A stretch of DNA of 64,000 bases from Watersipora subatra (taxonomy: Eukaryota > Bryozoa > Gymnolaemata > Cheilostomatida > Watersiporidae), in contig NC_088713.1 of the NCBI RefSeq assembly GCF_963576615.1, positions 64,116,114 through 64,180,113 of the forward strand, read 5' to 3'. Under the pieces are notes generated by a model. That model was not told where the DNA came from. It worked only from the letters and a program-made list of their open reading frames with translations, and made no database searches. The translations under genes were made by a program, and so were the position numbers. This document shows positions 58,536-64,000 of the stretch, in pieces (the first letter of the stretch is position 1; every line of letters starts with the position of its first letter).

Positions 58536-59633
58536 ATGAATCGAAAAAAGGGCAATCAACAAAGGATTTTGGAGAAAACCTACTATAATGTTAAAAACCC
58601 TGCAGGGTATACAGGAAAAGTAAAGCTTACCAAAGTATTAAAATCAAAAGTATCTCCCACTAAGATTGAAAAATGGTTAAATGAATCCGACACCTACACT
58701 TTACATAAACCGGTGCGAAAAAAGTTTCCAAGGAGAACTTTTGTGGTGTCTGGAATTGATAGTTTATGGCAATTGGATTTGGCTGATTTATCAAAGTTAC
58801 AAAAATATAACAACGGTTATAAGTATATATTATTGAAAATTGATGTATTCAGTAGAGTAGCAGCCGCTACACCTCTAAAATAAAAATCTGGTTCAGAGGT
58901 TGCTCGATCCTTTGAGAAAATGATTCTGCATACTTCACCACCAGATCAATTACAAACGGATAATGGTGGTGAATTTTTCAATAATCATTTTAAACAAATT
59001 ACTAAGAAATTCAACATACATCACTATACCACTAATAATCAAGAAATAAAAGCTTCTCTTGTTGAAAGATTGCAAAGAACTATCAAATCAAAGTTATTTA
59101 GATATTTCACACACACTAATTCATACAGATATATAGATGTCTTGGATGATGTTGTTTCATCATACAACGAATCTTTTCATTCTACACTTGGATTATTACC
59201 TAATAAGGTATCTGGTGCAAACAGTGAGGAAATATGGCATACTATTTACAACCCAGACAAGCCTACACCACCAGAGTCGCATTTTAAATATTCAATAGGT
59301 GATACAGTCAGAATTTCTAAATATAGTACTGTATTTTCTAAAGGATATTTACCTAAATGGAGTGAAGAAATATTCACAATCGCTCTTTGTCATAAAACAG
59401 ATCTTCCTGTGTATTTATTAAAGGATAGCTCAGGAAATCTGCTCGAAGGAACTTGGTATGAACCTGAGTTACAAAGAGTAAACAAACAGGATAATGCATA
59501 TCGCATTGAATCTATAATAGGACAGAGAAAAATAAATGGTAAAACACAATTTCTTGTAAAATGGTTGGGCTATCCTTTTAGTTTTAACTCTTACATCGAT
59601 AAACGAGATATAATCCCAAATTATAAAAACTAA
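58536..59633 (+). pseudogene. Polinton integrase with chromodomain, one internal stop
   Basis: Reads YYNVKNPAGYTGKVKL near the start, then TYTLHKPVRKKFPRR, the first catalytic Asp in WQLDLADL, IDVFSR, the second Asp in QTDNGGEF, and Glu in SLVERLQRTIK: a DDE core. C-terminal chromodomain (YRIESIIGQRKINGKTQF, LVKWLGYPFSFNSY), which may target chromatin. TAA at 58881-58883 interrupts the frame between PLK and KSG, before the second Asp; CAA-to-TAA would explain it. ATG 58536 is preferred over 58512, which lies inside the upstream gene. The stop overlaps the next ATG (TAATG). Confidence 0.85.
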
Positions 59634-59665
59634 TGCAATCTCTTTTACATTTCATTCAAACAACA

Positions 59666-60538
59666 ATGAGAGTCGTAGTACCTTCTAACGCATCTATGGA
59701 TAACTATCCAAACAATACATTTGCTAAGTTTTCAGTTCAGCTACCTCAATCAATCAATTTGTCAAATGGTAGATGGGAATTTGGTTTAACAGAGATTCAA
59801 TTTACCAAATCATGGTACAACGTAACAAATGCAAACTTCTCCATAGTCAGAAATAAAATCGTTACAAAAATCTTAGTTGATGATGGATATTATGAATCTC
59901 CTCAAGAACTCATATTACATTTGAATGACAAAATCATAAAACATTGCGATCATGAGACTTCTAAGTTGCTTTCATTCCATTTTAATGATATCAAAAGAGT
60001 TTGTGAAATACGACTAACCCTTAACAAAGATATATCTTTTGAATTCAGTAAAAATCTGGAGAATATACTAGGATATGCAACAGAAGAAATCAATGATTAT
60101 ATTAGATCTCTATCAGGTCTATGTCCTGATAGTGGAAACATTTCACATGAAGTCAATTTACCTAGTTCGTTTTGCTCTGAAATTATCTCAGATGGAGATC
60201 CAAACGGAGGAGAGATCTCAAAGCAAGTCATTTTATCAGGATCATTTCCTATTCGGGTTGAGAGTATTTTTAATCTCATGGTTTATTGTAATATAGCTAA
60301 ATATACAACGGTAGGAGATGTTGAAGCTCCTCTTCTCAGAGCCGTACCTGTAAAAAGTCAACATTGGATTAATCAATGCACGGAATTTAAAAATATACAA
60401 TATCTCCCTGTTTCTCAAAACAATGTTAAGACCATTACAATCTATATATGCACAGACATTGGAGAAGTTGTTTCATTTCTCTATGGGCATACAGTGTGTA
60501 CACTAGACTTTAGGCGAAGCGATTTAATAAACAAATAA
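59666..60538 (+). CDS. Polinton minor capsid (penton-like) protein
   Basis: 290 aa from the ATG at 59666. The frame is open from ATG 59633, but the family normally begins M-x-V-x-(L/V)-PSN as here (MRVVVPSNASMDNYPNNTFA). Further landmarks: GRWEFGLTEIQFTKSWYNV, VYCNIAKYTTVGD..APLLRAVPV and, near the end, TDIGEVVSF followed by LDFRR. This protein forms the capsid vertices as a single jelly roll. No lesion seen. Next gene starts 5 bp after the stop. Confidence 0.85.
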   Translation: MRVVVPSNASMDNYPNNTFAKFSVQLPQSINLSNGRWEFGLTEIQFTKSWYNVTNANFSIVRNKIVTKILVDDGYYESPQELILHLNDKIIKHCDHETSKLLSFHFNDIKRVCEIRLTLNKDISFEFSKNLENILGYATEEINDYIRSLSGLCPDSGNISHEVNLPSSFCSEIISDGDPNGGEISKQVILSGSFPIRVESIFNLMVYCNIAKYTTVGDVEAPLLRAVPVKSQHWINQCTEFKNIQYLPVSQNNVKTITIYICTDIGEVVSFLYGHTVCTLDFRRSDLINK

Positions 60539-60543
60539 CAAAG

Positions 60544-60978
60544 ATGTCGATAAGTCCGCTTGACATTGCAAATGTAGCAAAACAATATAAGGAGATGTAC
60601 AATCAGTCAGATGGAAGTAGTGATGTACCGATATACATAGGTTCAAAATTTCAAAAAGGCTATGGTTTAGGAAATATATTCGCTGGCATGTTACAAACCG
60701 TACTCCCTGTAATAAAACAAGGAGCTAAAGGTCTAGCTAAAACCGCTTTAGAAACTGTAATAAATGTAGCAAGGGATGGACTCGAGGGTAAAAACCTAAA
60801 ATAATCTCTTAAGACAAATGCTCAATTTGCGGGTAGCAAGTTATTTAATAAATCTACAAATTATTTGCTATCGTCAATTCCAAAAAACAAAAAAAGGAAG
60901 AGAATCAGTAGTACGAAAAAAGGAACCAGTAAGCGAAAACGACCTCGATTAACTAAAAAAAGAGACATTGTCTCCTAA
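60544..60978 (+). pseudogene. pVI-like Polinton virion protein, internal stop
   Basis: First 86 codons: IYIGSKFQKGYGLGNIFAGM leads into an amphipathic helix (LQTVLPVIKQGAKGLAKTA). After TAA at 60802-60804 the same frame continues 57 codons with a basic tail (KKRKRISSTKKGTSKRKRP...RDIVS), the normal ending of this family. So the stop is premature and truncates the basic tail. The role is analogous to adenovirus pVI: membrane-active and capsid-DNA linking. A single C-to-T change of CAA could explain the stop. Confidence 0.7.
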
Positions 60979-61018
60979 AAACCAATCAAAGTTATTCAAA
61001 TGGATCAAATATAAATAG

Positions 61019-61027
61019 TATATAAAA
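61019..61027 (+). promoter_or_regulatory. TATA box of the major capsid gene
   Basis: TATATAAAA, about 75 bp before the ATG at 61101. Suggests a separate late-type transcript. Confidence 0.45.
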
Positions 61028-61100
61028 TTGAGTTGTCTATCTTTCCCTCAGTATATCAATATAACTTCTACACCTAACATATCTCTTTCTCACGATCAAT

Positions 61101-62412
61101 ATGTATTTTTCATTCGAGAACAGTTGCTTGGCTTCTAAAGCAGAGCTAGACTTGTTTGCTAATCATCCCACCCAAGCATCTATAGATGAGGGAATGCATG
61201 TTGAACATATACCTACTTCGAGTCTACAAGATGAATCTCCTATCAAGTTCTTTGTTTCTGGAGATTCAAATTATTATATCGATTTGTCTTCTAGTTATTT
61301 ATACTTAGAAATAAAAATAACAAACGCTGATGGAACTGATTTACCAGATGATGCAAACGTAGGTCCTGTCAATTTGATAGGACAGGCAGTTTTTCGACAA
61401 ATTGATGTGATGATAAATGATGTTTTGATATCAGATTCTTCAAACCTCTATCATTACCGATCTATGATTGAAACCTTACTTTCTCACAGTGATGAGTCAA
61501 AGATGTCACAACTTACTATGTCAATGTTTGTGAAGGATGCAGCAGGGCAAATGGACTCCCTTAACGGAAATAATTTAGGTCTGGAAAAGAGAAAAGTATT
61601 AACATCAAAAAGTAAAGTAGTTCAGATTATTGGTAAAATTCACTCTGACATATTTTTTCAAAATAGACATTTGCTGAATGGAGTAGACTTGAAAATTACA
61701 CTGTTAAAAAAACCCAAATAATCTAATTCTTATGGCTCCTAGTGGTTCATCATTTAAACTTAAAATAACTAATGCTTCTTTCTACGTCAGAAAAGTTAAA
61801 GTAAATGATGTAATTCAAATGAGACACATTGAAAACTTAGAGAAACATCTAAAGCTCGCTCCGTATCCTCTTAGAAGGGTTAACATGAAATCTTTCAATA
61901 TACCAGCGGGATCTTTATCATGTAAAGAGGAGAATCTTTTCAGTGGTATTTTGCCTAAGAGAATAGTCGTAGGAATTGTAGATGCTGAAAGTTTTGAGGG
62001 AAAATATGAATTCAATCCATTCAACTTCCAACATAAGAATTTAAAATACTGCAGTTTATTAGTCGATGGAAAAATGTTACCTCAAAAACCATTGATTAGT
62101 GATTTTGAACATGATCAAACACTTAGAAATTATTTTACACTAATAGAAAGTACAGGGAAGGCGTTTAAAGATGTTGGTATTGGAATCGATAGAACTGAAT
62201 ACGCCCATGGGTATTCTTTGTTAGCGTTTGATTTGACCCCTAGCCTCGATGATGATGGTTGCTTCCACGTATTAAAGAAAGGAAACATTCGATTCGAAGC
62301 AAAGTTTGACAGAGGATTGAACGTTCTAGTCAACGTAATCGTATATGCAGAGTTTGATGCAACTATAAAGATCGATAAAAACAGAACAGTGTTACCAAAC
62401 TTCTACAGCTAA
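61101..62412 (+). pseudogene. Polinton major capsid protein, one frameshift
   Basis: Double jelly-roll capsid protein in two frames. N-terminal part 61101-61721: LDLFANHPTQASIDEG, YIDLSSSYLYLEIKIT, GPVNLIGQAVFRQIDVMIN, HSDIFFQNRHLLNGVDLKI. C-terminal part from 61732: FYVRKVKVNDV, LPKRIVVGIVD, NPFNFQHKNLKYCSLLVDG. The frame changes by one base at the A7 run 61706-61712, consistent with one added A; the two halves abut without loss of family sequence. A homopolymer assembly error must be excluded before calling the gene dead. Confidence 0.85.
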
Positions 62413-62417
62413 GAATT

Positions 62418-62960
62418 ATGGATAGCAAACAACTCTACGCAATACTTAATTCGGATGATCTCGTAAAAGATTTAAACTTTCTGGGAGTATTCCCTATTGA
62501 TATGATACCTATATCAGCCTTGAAGTTTCCTTGCGCAATGGTAATAAACACTAAGCCTCATTATCATAAAGGAGAACACTGGGTAGCTGTGGTGAAAACT
62601 GAGGAAAGAAAGGGATTTTATTTCGATAGCTTTAGTTATCCACCGTATAATATGCCTGAATTTGGAGACGTACTGGAGAACTGTACAGAATGGCATTTTA
62701 ATGAAATCAAGTTACGATCACCTATCAGTACAGTCTGCGGAGAATATGTAAGATTTTTTATTACGCATATGGCTAGAGGATTTACATTAGAACATATCAC
62801 ATACATGTTAAACAATGAAGGAGATTTGTATACAAATGATGCTGTAGTATTCAACTATACTAAGAATAAATATCAAGATACTTTGAACGCTAACACTAAA
62901 TCTTTGAAGATTATTGATTTCCCTTTTGTGTTGTCACAAATAAGTTCAGTTTTGCAGTGA
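62418..62960 (+). CDS. Adenain-type maturation protease, altered oxyanion residue
   Basis: 180 aa, normal length. Catalytic His54 (GEHWVAV), Asp70 (YFDSFSYPP) and Cys107 (STVCGEY) in the adenain order. The Gln that normally sits seven residues before the Cys (L-Q-x-P-x-S-x-V-C-G) is Arg100 here (KLRSPISTVCG). That would disturb the oxyanion hole, so activity is doubtful although the frame is intact. Would cleave virion precursor proteins. Starts 5 bp after the capsid stop. Confidence 0.85.
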   Translation: MDSKQLYAILNSDDLVKDLNFLGVFPIDMIPISALKFPCAMVINTKPHYHKGEHWVAVVKTEERKGFYFDSFSYPPYNMPEFGDVLENCTEWHFNEIKLRSPISTVCGEYVRFFITHMARGFTLEHITYMLNNEGDLYTNDAVVFNYTKNKYQDTLNANTKSLKIIDFPFVLSQISSVLQ

Positions 62961-63007
62961 ATATTGTATATTGTGTAAACAGTCATCTCTATATTTAATT
63001 TTTTTTA

Positions 63008-63431
63008 TCATATGAAATATATGTAACATACCTGTAACCTTTGGTCTTCTAACAGATGGTAATACAACGGATGATCCGGAGTAACCACTCGAGTCTCAGG
63101 AATATTTCTATAGAATGAATAGTTCGATATACGATCTGTTATCTCCTGAGATAAATTGAGAATGATTAGAATAAAAGACTTATGTATCAGGTCTTATCGG
63201 TCTATCTCCACCAGGACGTATATCTGGTCTTACCATATCACCACGAGGAATCCTATAGGACAAATAGTTTGATATACAAAAATATATCTCATGTGATTAA
63301 TTATTAAGGATTAGAATAAAAACACTTACATGACTGCTCTGCCTCTGCCTAAGCCTCCTTGGGTCCAAGCGTCAGGGTTACCTCCACTGTAGAACAAAAA
63401 TTTATGCTTTGATATGTATCTGAATGAATAG

Positions 63432-63498
<67 letters not shown>

Positions 63499-63830
63499 GC
63501 ATTATCTCATGAATAAAACACTTACATCATTCTGGGAATGAGTCGCATTCCTCGTCCTCCAACAATACTAGTGCGGATAAGCGGAGGATTTCTATAGAAC
63601 AAGAATTTACGAGCTGAAATGTATCTGTGATTCTATATAGATAACATATTTCAAGTAGTTAATCAATAATGATTAAAATAAAACACTTACGCTGGTGGTA
63701 GAACGAATTCGAGTCCTTCACCTGTGCCTATAGCAACTGGGTGGTTTGATCTAAATGATGGAGTCACAATCGCCATAGGTTTAGGGTTTGTTGGCTCATT
63801 ACGACTGGGTAGTCTTATGTTAGACGCCAT
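63008..63830 (-). CDS. Five-exon Gly/Arg/Pro-rich Polinton gene with homologous introns
   Basis: Minus strand: exons 63691-63830 (ATG at 63830), 63526-63591, 63330-63386, 63184-63252 and 63008-63107, all in phase 2. Donors AT|GTAAGT or GC|GTAAGT; acceptors CTATAG or CTACAG. The fourth donor reads ATAAGT (G-to-A on this strand), so read-through would end at TAA right after exon 4. Protein about 130-150 aa: MASNIRLPSRNEPTNPKPMA at the start, then GGRGMRLIPRM, GGLGRGRAV and RPDIRPGGDRPIRPD; no known domain. The four introns are clearly related to each other. TATTTATA at 63867-63874 could be its TATA box. Function unknown. Confidence 0.6.
63436..63496. repeat. (TA)n microsatellite in intron 2 of the minus-strand gene
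   Basis: About 30 TA units, lengthening that intron relative to its three relatives. Confidence 0.95.
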
Positions 63831-63874
63831 CGTAAGCATTATAATTGAAATGAATATGACTGTTCATATTTATA

Positions 63875-64000
63875 TTTATTTGTTAAACCATAAAAAATGC
63901 ATTAGTGTATCAAATAGGTATGACAACCATGAGAACTTCCTATTTGAAGATGATAAAATAGTGTCTAAACGAAATAGGTTTAGCCTAGTACCCAATGTTA
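63875..64000. other. Right flank, element end not reached
   Basis: No sequence here matches the left flank (47.9-48.5 kb) in inverted orientation. Confidence 0.4.

Larger units (their letters stand above)
48090..64000 (+). mobile_element. Polinton/Maverick (adintovirus-like) element
   Basis: A contiguous block with protein-primed DNA polymerase B, retrovirus-type integrase with chromodomain, FtsK/HerA-type packaging ATPase, minor and major jelly-roll capsid proteins, pVI-like protein and adenain-type protease: the Polinton core set. The left edge is set only by the first gene and promoter. The right edge is not in the window or not recognised; no terminal inverted repeat could be matched. 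Six stops, one frameshift and a broken splice donor show it is inactive as a whole. Inserted upstream of, or inside a 5' intron of, the minus-strand CUB gene. Confidence 0.9.

Noticed and set aside
61700..61722. Programmed -1 ribosomal frameshift in the capsid gene
   Set aside because: The A-rich site looks slippery, but the second half is in the +1 frame, which -1 slippage cannot reach.
48090..64000. Polinton terminal inverted repeats
   Set aside because: The reverse complement of the last 170 bases was compared by eye with 47.8-48.5 kb; no match. The right end may be outside.

Overview
The window is animal nuclear DNA: spliced genes with GT-AG introns, large AT-rich introns, abundant microsatellites and satellites, and transposons of metazoan type. 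The mix (Penelope-like, BEL/Pao, hAT, piggyBac, Tc1/mariner-type, Polinton) fits a marine invertebrate, probably a lophotrochozoan such as a mollusc. That taxonomic call is inference; nothing here identifies the species.

Layout. 0-4.7 kb: two almost identical Penelope-like element (PLE) copies facing apart, each with two hammerhead-ribozyme-like motifs behind the ORF. 5.1-6.2 kb: degenerate hammerhead-like, CCCGG-hairpin and tRNA-SINE-like repeats. 6.9-11.7 kb: a decayed BEL/Pao retrotransposon (minus). 11.7-12.9 kb: a 116-bp tandem repeat. 14.1-46.4 kb: the 3' part of a host gene on the minus strand. Seven phase-compatible exons encode two CUB domains, one transmembrane helix and an acidic cytoplasmic tail. 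Its introns hold three copies of a piggyBac-type MITE, duplicated Tudor-like exon fragments (plus strand), a 3.9-kb satellite with a 203-bp period, a hAT element with its 8-bp target duplication, and a nest of pogo-like, Mutator-like and piggyBac pieces (41.7-45.3 kb).

48.4 kb to at least 63.9 kb: a Polinton/Maverick (adintovirus-like) element. In order on the plus strand it carries two small ORFs, a four-exon gene of unknown function, a zinc-finger plus protein-primed family B DNA polymerase, a possible Bcl-2-like tail-anchored protein, a packaging ATPase, two small virion-type proteins, an integrase with chromodomain, the minor capsid protein, a pVI-like basic protein, the major capsid protein and an adenain-type protease. 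A five-exon gene on the minus strand closes the element. The ATPase, minor capsid, protease and several small ORFs are open. The polymerase has four in-frame stops, the integrase one and the pVI-like gene one; the major capsid gene has a frameshift, the protease lacks its usual oxyanion-hole Gln, and one splice donor is broken. The copy therefore looks like an old integrated virus that can no longer act alone. No terminal inverted repeat was found; the right end probably lies past the window.

Most notable: the covarying hammerhead-like motifs, four mutually homologous introns in the small minus-strand Polinton gene, introns inside Polinton replication and accessory genes, and the nested transposon with a 9-bp target duplication.
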